A stretch of 43,931 nt of DNA from the NCBI RefSeq assembly GCF_001953975.1, contig NZ_MBEJ01000074.1:1-43931 (forward strand), read 5' to 3'. The notes under the pieces are model-generated. The model did not search any database. It was not told where the DNA came from and saw only the letters and a program-made list of their open reading frames with translations. How positions within the stretch are numbered: position 1 is the first letter of the stretch; each line of letters begins with the position of its first letter. Both the position numbers and the translations under genes were made by a program. This document shows positions 8,558-15,677 of this stretch, in pieces. The stretch comes from Mycobacterium sp. NS-7484. Lineage in GTDB: Bacteria; Actinomycetota; Actinomycetes; Mycobacteriales; Mycobacteriaceae.

Positions 8558-8853
8558 TCGCCCAGCGCCTGCTCGATCCGCTCGACCTTGGCGGTGAGCT
8601 GCCCGGTATAGCCGGGGCGGATGTCGGCCTTGAGCACCAGGCTGACGCGCGGCGATACCGCGGCTACGACGTCGACGGCCTGTTTCACCACGGCCATCAC
8701 CTCGTCCCAGTCACCTTCGATGTTGGTGAACATGGCATTGGTCTCATTGGGCAGCCCGGAAGCGCGCACCACCCGCACGGCTTCGGCCACCGCGGCGCTG
8801 ACACTCCCGGACTCATCCCCACCGGACGGGCTGATGCTGAAGGCGACGATCAC
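8554..8853 (-). CDS. Thiamine-binding (MTH1187/YkoF-type) small protein
   Basis: A 99-residue protein of the MTH1187/DUF77 thiamine-binding family. Typical pieces are the first strand [29 protein letters not shown], the strand with [19 protein letters not shown], and the last strand [12 protein letters not shown]. The fold is a ferredoxin-like alpha/beta domain that assembles into tetramers; family members bind thiamine or related pyrimidines without known catalysis. The start is GTG 8853. Its promoter region is shared with the divergent MFS gene, and a long inverted repeat (8870-8932) lies in that region. Its pairing with the MFS permease suggests a transport or salvage link, but that is only positional. 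I do not recall a counterpart at this spot in M. tuberculosis. Confidence 0.78.
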   Translation of the reverse strand: MIVAFSISPSGGDESGSVSAAVAEAVRVVRASGLPNETNAMFTNIEGDWDEVMAVVKQAVDVVAAVSPRVSLVLKADIRPGYTGQLTAKVERIEQALGD

Positions 8854-8869
8854 GACATCGATTGTGCGC

Positions 8870-8932
8870 CCGCGTTCGTAACGTGGTGGCGGTCGCCGGG
8901 GCGGAAATCCCGGCCTCAGGTTACGAACGCGG
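8870..8932. promoter_or_regulatory. Inverted pair of GTTCGTAAC sites between divergent genes
   Basis: CCGCGTTCGTAAC (8870-8882) and its exact reverse complement GTTACGAACGCGG (8920-8932) lie 37 bases apart, in the 140-base gap between the thiamine-binding gene and the MFS gene. Thirteen matching bases on each side are far beyond chance in so short a gap. Either a protein binds both half-sites and loops or dimerises, or they form a long-loop hairpin. No factor is known to me for this sequence. Confidence 0.5.
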
Positions 8933-8993
8933 CCACGGAAGGCGCGCCGACGGACCGACTGGGCCTCGCTTGGCGTTACCGTGGGATTCCAGC

Positions 8994-10238
8994 ATGACCT
9001 CCAGCGTCACCGGCGAATCGCTCGCCGCCCACACCAGTCCGTGGACACCGCGCGTTGCCCTGCAACTCGGGGCGCTGGCGGCCGCGGCGTTCGTCTATGT
9101 CACCGCCGAGATCTTCCCCGTCGGTGCGTTGCCGGCGATCGCCGGCGACCTGGACGTCAGCGAGGGTCTGGTGGCCACCCTGATGGCCGGCTATGCGCTG
9201 GTTGCCGCGCTCACGACGGTGGGTCTGGTCCGGCTGACCGCGCGGTGGCCGCGGCGCCGGACGCTGGTGGCAACCCTGGTGTGCTTGACGCTGTCGCAGG
9301 TGATCTCGGCGCTCGCGCCGAATTTCGCGGTGCTGGCCGGTGGCCGCGTGCTGTGCGCCCTGGCCCACGGTTTGATGTGGTCGGTGATCGCGCCGATCGG
9401 CGCCCGATTGGTTCCGGCCAGCCACGCCGGCCGGGCCACCGCGGCCGTGTATGTCGGCACCGGCCTGGCGCTGGTGGTGGGCACCCCGCTCAGCGCGGCG
9501 CTCAGCGAGATGTGGGGTTGGCGGCCGGGGGTCACGGTGATCGCCGTCGCCGCCGCTGCGGTGGCCCTGGCCGCCTGGGCACTGTTGCCGCCGTTGCCTC
9601 CGCTGACCGCCGCCGCAACGCCCGGCAGCCCGCACCGCCACGTGCGCAATCGCCGTCTGCTCCTCCTGTCGGCATTGACCCTGATCGGCGTCACCGGACA
9701 CTTCATCGCCTACACCTTCATCGTGGTGATCATCCGCGACGTGGTCGGCATCCACGGCCCGCATCTGGCCTGGCTGCTGGCCGGTTTCGGCATTGCCGGT
9801 CTGGTCGCCATGGCGGCCATGGCGCGCCCTCTGGACCTGTGGCCCAAGGCGTCGGTACTCGGCTGCCTGGCCGCATTGGCCGCCGCGCTCGTGACGCTGT
9901 CGGCGTTGGGGATGGGCCATGTGTACGGGGCCGCCGCGGCGAGCCTGGGCGCGGTCGCGATGATCGTCTGGGGCGCCGCATCCACCGCGTTGCCACCGAT
10001 GCTGCAGGCCTCGGCGATGCGCACGTCGCCGCGCGATCCCGACGGCGCCTCCGGCCGGTACGTCGCGGCCTTCCAGGTGGGCATCATGGGCGGTGCGCTG
10101 ATCGGCGGCGGTATCTACGACCACGGCGGTGCTACCGCGACCGTCGGGGCCGCCGCGGTGCTGATCCTCGTCGCGATGTGCGGTGTCGCGTTGTCTCGGG
10201 GCGTGTTCGTGGTTTCCTACGCCACCAGCGAGAAGTAA
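8994..10238 (+). CDS. MFS transporter (Rv0191-like, DHA1-type)
   Basis: A 414-residue protein with about 12 membrane helices. The first helices contain [20 protein letters not shown], the DHA1 pattern of drug or sugar-efflux permeases such as AraJ. The loop between helices 2 and 3 is [12 protein letters not shown], an arginine-rich motif A variant. The substrate is probably exported by proton antiport, but its identity is unknown; Rv0191 has been linked to drug efflux. I chose ATG 8994 ([13 protein letters not shown]) because the frame upstream is polar and shared with the regulatory gap; it is open from 8862. The gene follows ricR and precedes the L,D-transpeptidase, as in M. tuberculosis. 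There is no obvious RicR site in front of it. Confidence 0.9.
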   Translation: MTSSVTGESLAAHTSPWTPRVALQLGALAAAAFVYVTAEIFPVGALPAIAGDLDVSEGLVATLMAGYALVAALTTVGLVRLTARWPRRRTLVATLVCLTLSQVISALAPNFAVLAGGRVLCALAHGLMWSVIAPIGARLVPASHAGRATAAVYVGTGLALVVGTPLSAALSEMWGWRPGVTVIAVAAAAVALAAWALLPPLPPLTAAATPGSPHRHVRNRRLLLLSALTLIGVTGHFIAYTFIVVIIRDVVGIHGPHLAWLLAGFGIAGLVAMAAMARPLDLWPKASVLGCLAALAAALVTLSALGMGHVYGAAAASLGAVAMIVWGAASTALPPMLQASAMRTSPRDPDGASGRYVAAFQVGIMGGALIGGGIYDHGGATATVGAAAVLILVAMCGVALSRGVFVVSYATSEK

Positions 10239-10293
10239 CACAAGATCATCCGGGAGCGATGAAACTCGCAGTTCAGCGCCGTGGGCTCGGTAG

Positions 10294-10323
10294 CTGCCGG
10301 AGAACGACGCCTTCTCGCGGCAG
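10294..10323 (+). other. Hairpin in the MFS/L,D-transpeptidase gap
   Basis: CTGCCG-GAGAA (10294-10304), 7-base loop, TTCTC-G-CGGCAG (10312-10323): an 11-base-pair stem with one bulged G. It lies 56 bases after the MFS stop and 57 before the transpeptidase start, with no T run. It could be a factor-dependent terminator or a leader structure. Confidence 0.3.
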
Positions 10324-10380
10324 TAGCTGGTCATTGCGCTGTGAGACACTGGGACGAGTTGTGCTGTCTGGAGGTTACTC

Positions 10381-11385
10381 ATGCCGAAACCGGCAAAACG
10401 TCGACTGATCACCGCTTTCCTGGCCGCTGGGCTGGTCGGCGGGTTGGTGCTCAGCCCATCCGCCTACGCGGACCCTGAGGTGCCGCCGGCACCCGTCGAC
10501 CCCGCTGTTCCGGGTCCCCCGCCGGGCGCGTACATCCCCCCGCTGCCGGCCGACCCGATGGCCCCGTCGAGCACGTCCACCGGCCCGTCGGTGATCAACA
10601 ACTACGGCGCCCCGGCGGTCCCGATCGAAGGCACCCCGGCCGGCCAGAGCACCGTCCCCTTCGAGGGTGAGCCGCCGTTCCTGCCGCCGTCGTTCAACCC
10701 GGTCAACGGGTCGATGGTCGGCGTGGCCAAGCCCATCTACATCAACTTCCAGCGGCCGATCGCCGACCGGCAGATGGCCCAGGACGCCATCCGGATCAGC
10801 TCGAACCCGCCCGTGCCGGGTCGCTTCTACTGGGTCACCGACACCCAGCTGCGGTGGCGTCCGCAGGACTTCTGGCCGGCCAACACCGTGGTGAACATCG
10901 ACGCGGCCGGCACCAAGTCGAGCTTCCGGGTGGGCGACTACCTGGTGGCCACGATCGACGACAAGTCCAAGCAGATGGAAGTCATGCGCAACGGGAAGCT
11001 GGAGAAGACGTTCCCGGTGTCGATGGGCAAGCCCGACGGCAAGCACGAGACCAAGAACGGCACGTACTACGTGCTGGAGAAGTTCCCGGACATCATCATG
11101 GACTCGTCCACCTACGGCGTGCCGGTCGATTCCGCCGAGGGCTACAAGCTCAAGGTGCAGGATGCCGTCCGCATCGACAACAGCGGTGTGTTCGTCCACA
11201 GTGCGCCGTGGTCCACCGGTGACCAGGGCCGCCGCAACGTCAGCCATGGCTGCATCAACCTCAGCCCGGCCAACGCCCAGTGGTTCTACGACAACTTCGG
11301 CAGCGGCGACCCGGTGGTGATCAAGAACACCGGTGGCGGTTGGTACAACACGCCAGATGGCGCCTCTGACTGGCAGATGTTCTAG
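10381..11385 (+). CDS. L,D-transpeptidase (Rv0192/LdtMt4-like)
   Basis: A 334-residue secreted YkuD-family enzyme. The signal peptide is MPKPAKRR plus a hydrophobic run ending SAYA (cleavage after about residue 30), followed by a Pro-rich stretch (31-100). An Ig-like domain (about 100-200) with [14 protein letters not shown] and [12 protein letters not shown] precedes the catalytic YkuD domain (about 200-325). The active-site motif is complete: H273 in VFVHSAPW, then SHGCIN with H289 and nucleophile C291. It should act in the cell wall, forming 3-3 peptidoglycan cross-links or linking protein to peptidoglycan. No lipobox is seen. The position after the MFS gene matches Rv0192, named LdtMt4 in M. 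tuberculosis. ATG 10381 follows GGAGG at a good distance. Confidence 0.93.
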   Translation: MPKPAKRRLITAFLAAGLVGGLVLSPSAYADPEVPPAPVDPAVPGPPPGAYIPPLPADPMAPSSTSTGPSVINNYGAPAVPIEGTPAGQSTVPFEGEPPFLPPSFNPVNGSMVGVAKPIYINFQRPIADRQMAQDAIRISSNPPVPGRFYWVTDTQLRWRPQDFWPANTVVNIDAAGTKSSFRVGDYLVATIDDKSKQMEVMRNGKLEKTFPVSMGKPDGKHETKNGTYYVLEKFPDIIMDSSTYGVPVDSAEGYKLKVQDAVRIDNSGVFVHSAPWSTGDQGRRNVSHGCINLSPANAQWFYDNFGSGDPVVIKNTGGGWYNTPDGASDWQMF

Positions 11386-11398
11386 CAGAACGCCGATA

Positions 11399-11432
11399 GA
11401 CAAAACCCCTGCCAATGGGCAGGGGTTTTGTC
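11399..11432. terminator. Bidirectional terminator between Ldt and zmp1
   Basis: GACAAAACCCCTGCC, loop AATG, GGCAGGGGTTTTGTC: a perfect 15-base-pair stem in the gap between the convergent Ldt and zmp1 genes. The A-rich left and T-rich right ends give both strands a T-containing tail, so it can stop transcription from both sides. Confidence 0.85.
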
Positions 11433-11442
11433 GTATGTGCGG

Positions 11443-13425
11443 TCAGTTCCAGATGCGCACGCGCTCGGCCGGTTCCAGATACAGCTCGTCGGAGTCGGTC
11501 ACGTCGAACGCCTCGTAGAACGAGTCGATATTGCGGATGACGCCGTTGCAGCGGAACTCCGGCGGGGAGTGCGGATCGACCGCCAGCCGCCGGATCGCCT
11601 CGGCGTCACGGGATTTGGTGCGCCACACCTGCGCCCAGCCGAAATAGACGCGCTGCACTCCGGTGAGCCCGTCGATCACCGGGGCTTCCTGGCCCTTCAG
11701 CGACAGCTGATAGGCCAGCAGGGCGATGGACAGCCCACCCAGATCGCCGATGTTCTCACCGACCGTGAACGCGCCGTTCACGTGATGGGAGGCGTCCAGC
11801 CCGCGCGGGGTGAAGGTCTCGTACTGGTCGATCAAAGCCTTTGTGCGAACGCCGAATTCAGCACGATCGGCATCGGTCCACCAGTCCACCAGGTTGCCGT
11901 CACCGTCGTACTTGGCGCCCTGGTCGTCGAAGCCGTGGCCGATCTCGTGGCCGATCACCGCGCCGATCCCGCCGTAGTTGGCCGCGTCGTCGGCCTGGGC
12001 GTCGAAGAACGGCGGCTGCAAAATGGCTGCCGGGAAGACGATTTCGTTCATCCCGGGGTTGTAGTAGGCGTTGACCGTCTGCGGCGTCATGAACCATTCG
12101 TCGCGGTCCACCGGGCCGCCCAGCTTGGCCAGTTCCCGATCGGAGTTCACCACGTGACCGCGGCGGTAGTTGCCGTACAGGTCGTCGCGGGCAACCTCGA
12201 GCGCCGAATAGTCCTTCCAGCGGGCCGGGTAACCGATCTTGGGGGTGAACTTGTCCAGCTTCACGAGGGCCTTGGCCCGGGTCTCCGGCGTCATCCAGTC
12301 CAGCTCGTTGATGCTGACGCGGTAGGCCTCGCGCAGGTTGGCCACCAGTTCGTCCATCCGGGCCTTGGCCTCCGGCGGGAAATGCCGCTGCACGTACAGC
12401 TTGCCCAGGGAATCGCCCATCAGGCCCTCGACCAGCGACACCCCGCGCTTCCACCGGTCACGGTTCTGCTCGGTGCCGCTCAGGGTGCGGCCGTAGAAGT
12501 CGAAGTTCTCGGCCACCAGATCGTCGGTCAACAGCCCGGCCCGCGAGTGGATGACACGCCAGCGGGCCCAGGCCTTCCAATCCTGCAGATCCTCGCTCGA
12601 CCACAGCGCGGCGAACGCCGTCACGCAATCGGGCTGGCGCAGCACCAGCTCGGCGACCTTCTCCGGGCTGGTGCCCAGGGCGTTCACCCAGCCGGTCCAG
12701 TCGAATCCGGGGGCGTCGGCGGCCAGGTCGGCGAACCGGCGCAGGTTGTAGGTCAGGTCCGCGTCGCGGCGCTTGACCACGTCCCAGTGCGCGGCGGCGA
12801 GCTTGGACTCCAGTGCGACGATGCGCGCCGCGACCTCGTTCTGGTCGGCTGTGTCGCCGTAGACAAGTGAGAACATCCTGGCGATGTGTCCCGGATAGGC
12901 GGCCAGGATCTCGGCGTGCTGCTCGTCGCGGTAGTAGGACTCGTCGGGCAGCCCGAGACCGCCCTGGCTCATGTGCAGCAGGTAGCGGGTCGAGTCCTTG
13001 GAATCGGTGTCGACGTAGACCCCGGCCCCTCCCGACACTCCGGTGCGCTCCAGACCGCCCAGCACCGCGGCCAGCGCATCGCTGTCGGTCGCGGCGTCGA
13101 TCTGGGCCAGCTCCTCGAGCAGCGGGGCCAGGCCGCGCGTGGCGATGGTCTGCTCGTCCATGAAGCTGGCGTACAGATCACCGATGCGCTGCTCGTCGGT
13201 GCCCGGCTCGGCACCCGAGGCGGCGGCCTCGGTGATGATGTCGCGGATCTGCTCCTCGGCACGGTCGTGCAGCAGCCGGAACGCGCCGTCGGTGGCGCGG
13301 TCGGCGGGAATGTCGTAGTCGGTCAACCAGCGGCCGTTGACGTGGCCGAACAGATCGTCTTGCGGGCGGGCTTGCGGGTCGACATGGCTCAGGTCGATAC
13401 CCGACTTGATGGCTTCTACCGTCAC
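11443..13425 (-). CDS. zmp1: M13 zinc metallopeptidase Zmp1
   Basis: A 660-residue neprilysin-family (M13) peptidase, near the 663 residues of M. tuberculosis Zmp1 (Rv0198c). The zinc site is complete: HEIGH (H493, E494, H497) within VIGHEIGHGFDDQGAKYDGD, and the third ligand E557 in GENIGDLGG. The N-terminal helical domain carries the M13 pattern QDDLFGHVNGRWL and the substrate-binding NAYYNPGMNEIVFPA. No signal peptide is visible, as in other mycobacterial Zmp1 proteins, which are still found extracellularly. It cleaves small peptides; the M. tuberculosis enzyme is linked to blocking the inflammasome and phagosome maturation. It is divergent from OmamA with a 65-base gap. Confidence 0.96.
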   Translation of the reverse strand: MTVEAIKSGIDLSHVDPQARPQDDLFGHVNGRWLTDYDIPADRATDGAFRLLHDRAEEQIRDIITEAAASGAEPGTDEQRIGDLYASFMDEQTIATRGLAPLLEELAQIDAATDSDALAAVLGGLERTGVSGGAGVYVDTDSKDSTRYLLHMSQGGLGLPDESYYRDEQHAEILAAYPGHIARMFSLVYGDTADQNEVAARIVALESKLAAAHWDVVKRRDADLTYNLRRFADLAADAPGFDWTGWVNALGTSPEKVAELVLRQPDCVTAFAALWSSEDLQDWKAWARWRVIHSRAGLLTDDLVAENFDFYGRTLSGTEQNRDRWKRGVSLVEGLMGDSLGKLYVQRHFPPEAKARMDELVANLREAYRVSINELDWMTPETRAKALVKLDKFTPKIGYPARWKDYSALEVARDDLYGNYRRGHVVNSDRELAKLGGPVDRDEWFMTPQTVNAYYNPGMNEIVFPAAILQPPFFDAQADDAANYGGIGAVIGHEIGHGFDDQGAKYDGDGNLVDWWTDADRAEFGVRTKALIDQYETFTPRGLDASHHVNGAFTVGENIGDLGGLSIALLAYQLSLKGQEAPVIDGLTGVQRVYFGWAQVWRTKSRDAEAIRRLAVDPHSPPEFRCNGVIRNIDSFYEAFDVTDSDELYLEPAERVRIWN

Positions 13426-13477
13426 CCCGACATTCTTCCAGAAGGCCGCGGGTGCGCTGGGCCGGTTTTGCGGCCGG

Positions 13478-13493
13478 TACCCTCACGGCCATG
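13478..13493 (+). promoter_or_regulatory. Leaderless promoter of the omamAB pair
   Basis: A TAnnnT-type -10 box TACCCT (13478-13483) lies 7 bases before ATG 13491, with no Shine-Dalgarno in between. This is the usual geometry of mycobacterial leaderless genes, so the transcript probably begins at the start codon. Confidence 0.55.
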
Positions 13494-14102
13494 CCCGAGG
13501 CGGACAGCAAGGACAGCAAGGACAGCAAGGACCGGCCTGACTCCGGCGGTGTCATCACCGGTTTCGGCTTCGCCTCGGCGGTCGCCGGTCTGATTGCCGT
13601 CGTCGCGGTGGTCCTCGGCGTGATGGTGTGGTCCGGGCATCGCAGCGAGACCGGCGAACGCGCGTACCAGACCAGGGTGCTGCGCACCGCCGTCGACTGG
13701 ACGAACGTCTTGATCAACATCAACAAAGACACGGTCGAGGCCGGTATGCAGAAGCTGCGGGAGGGCACCGTCGGCCAGCTCAACGCCGACTTCGACGCCG
13801 CCGTGCAGCCCTACCGTGACCTGGTTCAGCGTCTGCAGGCCCGCACCACCGGCCAGATCGACTCCGTGGCCATCGAATCGCTGTACCACGCACCGCCGGG
13901 ACCCGACGGCCGTCCGGCTGCGCCACCCGAAACCGGATTGGCCGGCATGGTGTCGCGCACCGACACCGTCCTGGTGGTGGCCACGTCGGTGAGCGAGAAC
14001 GCCGGCACCGACAAACCTCAGACGGTGCGCTGGAACCTGCGACTCGACATCTCCGACGTCGACGGCACCCTGATGGTCTCCCGGCTGGAGCCGATCCGAT
14101 GA
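13491..14102 (+). CDS. Mce-associated membrane protein (OmamA/Rv0199-like)
   Basis: A 203-residue protein with a charged cytoplasmic N-terminus (repeats DSKDSKDSK, residues 5-13), one membrane helix (about 24-46, ASAVAGLIAVVAVVLGVMVW) and an extracytoplasmic domain with the Mas fold pattern: TRVLRTAVDWTNVLININKD early and DTVLVVATSVSENAGTDKPQ late. In M. tuberculosis the orthologue OmamA stabilises the MceG ATPase and thereby several Mce lipid importers. It stands away from any mce operon (orphan), and its stop overlaps the next start by four bases, so the two are translationally coupled. ATG 13491 is preferred over the further upstream start (13452), which would lie in the promoter. Confidence 0.85.
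   Translation: MPEADSKDSKDSKDRPDSGGVITGFGFASAVAGLIAVVAVVLGVMVWSGHRSETGERAYQTRVLRTAVDWTNVLININKDTVEAGMQKLREGTVGQLNADFDAAVQPYRDLVQRLQARTTGQIDSVAIESLYHAPPGPDGRPAAPPETGLAGMVSRTDTVLVVATSVSENAGTDKPQTVRWNLRLDISDVDGTLMVSRLEPIR
13503..13529 (+). repeat. Three tandem 9-base repeats in omamA
   Basis: GACAGCAAG is present three times in a row (13503-13511, 13512-13520, 13521-13529), encoding DSKDSKDSK just before the membrane helix. Slippage could change the number without a frameshift. Confidence 0.9.
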
Positions 14103-14788
14103 GGAACCGGTTGCGGGTGCTGGCCTTCGACGTCGCCGCCCCGGTGGCCGCCATCGTGGCCCTGGTGTATCTCGGTGTGGCGCTGGGCTGGCCGCTGTGG
14201 TGGGTGTCGTTGTGCTCGGTGCTGTGCCTGCTGATCGTGCAGGGCGTCATCGTCAACATCGTGCTGGCGCGTCGCGACGGGGTGACGCTCGGCACCGACG
14301 ACGACGCCCCGGGCCTGCGGTTCGCGGTGGCCGGAGTGGCCGCCGCCGCGCTGGTGGCCGCGGTGACGGTCGGTTACCTGCGCTGGACCGTGCCCGACCG
14401 CACCTTCAACAACGACCGGGACGAGGTGGTGCGCATCGCCAGCAGTGTCTCGGAGGCCACCGCCACCTTCAGCCCGCAGAGCCCGACGGCGTCGATCGAC
14501 CGGGCCACCGCCATGATGTCACCGGACCGGGCCGGGCAGTTCAAGAACGAATTCTCCACGGTGGCAAAGGAATTGACCAGCAAGAACGTGTCGGCCACGG
14601 CCGCCACCATCTCGGCCGGGGTGGAGGCGCTTGGCCCACAGGTGGCCAGCGTGGCCGTGGTCATGCGTGGCACTCAGAGCGCGCCGGGCAAACCCACCGA
14701 CAACGCGGTACTGGCGTTGCGGGTCGCCTTGAGCAAGGTCGACGGCCGTTGGCTCGTCGACAACGTGACCCCGCTGCACTCCCGCTGA
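14099..14788 (+). CDS. Second Mce-associated membrane protein (OmamB/Rv0200-like)
   Basis: A 229-residue protein beginning with two hydrophobic helices (about 12-30 and 35-55) and a third (about 78-98, LRFAVAGVAAAALVAAVTVG), then an extracytoplasmic Mas-like domain with NNDRDEVVRIASSVSEATAT and VSATAATISAGVEA. In M. tuberculosis the Rv0200 protein (OmamB) takes part, with LucA and Mce systems, in lipid import. The start ATG overlaps the TGA of the upstream gene (ATGA), so the pair is one operon and probably one complex in the inner membrane. The next gene is convergent 13 bases away. Confidence 0.85.
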   Translation: MRNRLRVLAFDVAAPVAAIVALVYLGVALGWPLWWVSLCSVLCLLIVQGVIVNIVLARRDGVTLGTDDDAPGLRFAVAGVAAAALVAAVTVGYLRWTVPDRTFNNDRDEVVRIASSVSEATATFSPQSPTASIDRATAMMSPDRAGQFKNEFSTVAKELTSKNVSATAATISAGVEALGPQVASVAVVMRGTQSAPGKPTDNAVLALRVALSKVDGRWLVDNVTPLHSR

Positions 14789-14801
14789 GTGCGCCGGAAA
14801 G

Positions 14802-15677
14802 CTACTTCGCGGAACGCTGGGCGGCCAGCTTGGCGAACCGGTCGGAGAGCCGCTGCATGCGCAACAGCAGCGACGCCGGTGGGCTGACGGTGCCCTCCAG
14901 ATAGTCGGCGAAGGACTCGTTGGACAACCCGGCGCGCGAGGCGAATTCGGGTGCCTGCAGTTCGGAGCGACGCAGCATGGCCTGGATCTGACGCGCCACC
15001 TCGGCCCGTTCGGTCGCCTCGAGGTGCTCACGGGTGCGCACCAGCACCTCCGACAGCGCCTTGGACACCCCGTACGGGCGGGCGGTCTGGAGCACCTCTT
15101 CAACCTGACGTGCCGTCCGGCCGTACGGATCCCGCTTGATCGCGGCGACGATGCGCTGCCAGACCGCCATGTCGTCGGTCTCCAGCGCGGCGCGGATCGC
15201 CGCGGTCGGCCAGTACTCGACCGGCCGGTCGTCGAATGCGGGTTGACGCTGCGGCGGCGTGGCCTGGCCCTGCCGCGGCTGTCGCGACGGGGACGGCTGC
15301 TGCTGCGAGCGCTGTACCTGTGTGCGTGGCGTCTGCGTTCCCTGCCCCTGTGTGCGTTGTCTGTTCGTGCTCTGTGCGGGAGCGCTCGACGCCGGAGTGC
15401 TCTGACCCGGCGTGCGTTGCTCCTGACTCCGTTGTACCTGGGCGGGCTGATTCTGGGGGCGTTGTGCCGAAGTACGTGGTGCGGAGTTTCGCTGCGCCGA
15501 CGGGCGCGGCGTGGACGTGCGAGGGGTGGACGTGCGCGGGGTGGACGTGCGTTGGGCTTGAGGCCCCTGACCGCGCTGACCCGCAGGACGCCGCACGGAT
15601 GACTGACCCGGCTGAACCTCGTCGCGACGGTTGATCCGCGCATCCCGCTGTTCCCGGACATCGGGGGCCAACGTCAC
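14802..15677 (-). CDS. Rv0201c-like protein with Q/R/T/P-rich linker and HTH-like tail
   Basis: A 291-residue protein. Residues 1-20 are conserved-looking, about 25-148 are low-complexity, full of Q, R, S, T and P (three RTSTP units at 43-57), and 150-291 is an ordered helical domain. The end (239-276: SELQAPEFASRAGLSNESFA and EGTVSPPASLLLRMQRL) has the layout of an XRE-type helix-turn-helix. The start GTG 15677 overlaps the mmpL11 stop (GTGA) after GGAGG, so it is translated from the mmpL11 message. As I remember it, M. tuberculosis Rv0201c is considerably shorter. A regulatory or scaffolding role next to MmpL11 is only a guess. The open frame extends upstream to 15830, inside mmpL11. Confidence 0.75.
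   Translation of the reverse strand: MTLAPDVREQRDARINRRDEVQPGQSSVRRPAGQRGQGPQAQRTSTPRTSTPRTSTPRPSAQRNSAPRTSAQRPQNQPAQVQRSQEQRTPGQSTPASSAPAQSTNRQRTQGQGTQTPRTQVQRSQQQPSPSRQPRQGQATPPQRQPAFDDRPVEYWPTAAIRAALETDDMAVWQRIVAAIKRDPYGRTARQVEEVLQTARPYGVSKALSEVLVRTREHLEATERAEVARQIQAMLRRSELQAPEFASRAGLSNESFADYLEGTVSPPASLLLRMQRLSDRFAKLAAQRSAK
15511..15555 (-). repeat. Three tandem 15-base repeats
   Basis: GTGGACGTGCGNGGG-like units at 15511-15525, 15526-15540 and 15541-15555 encode the RTSTP repeats of the Rv0201c-like protein. The unit is a multiple of three, so copy changes keep the frame. Confidence 0.85.

Noticed and set aside
8976..10412. Long minus-strand ORF (478 aa) across the MFS gene
   Set aside because: Arg/His/Gly/Gln-rich shadow of a clear 12-helix permease; no family features.
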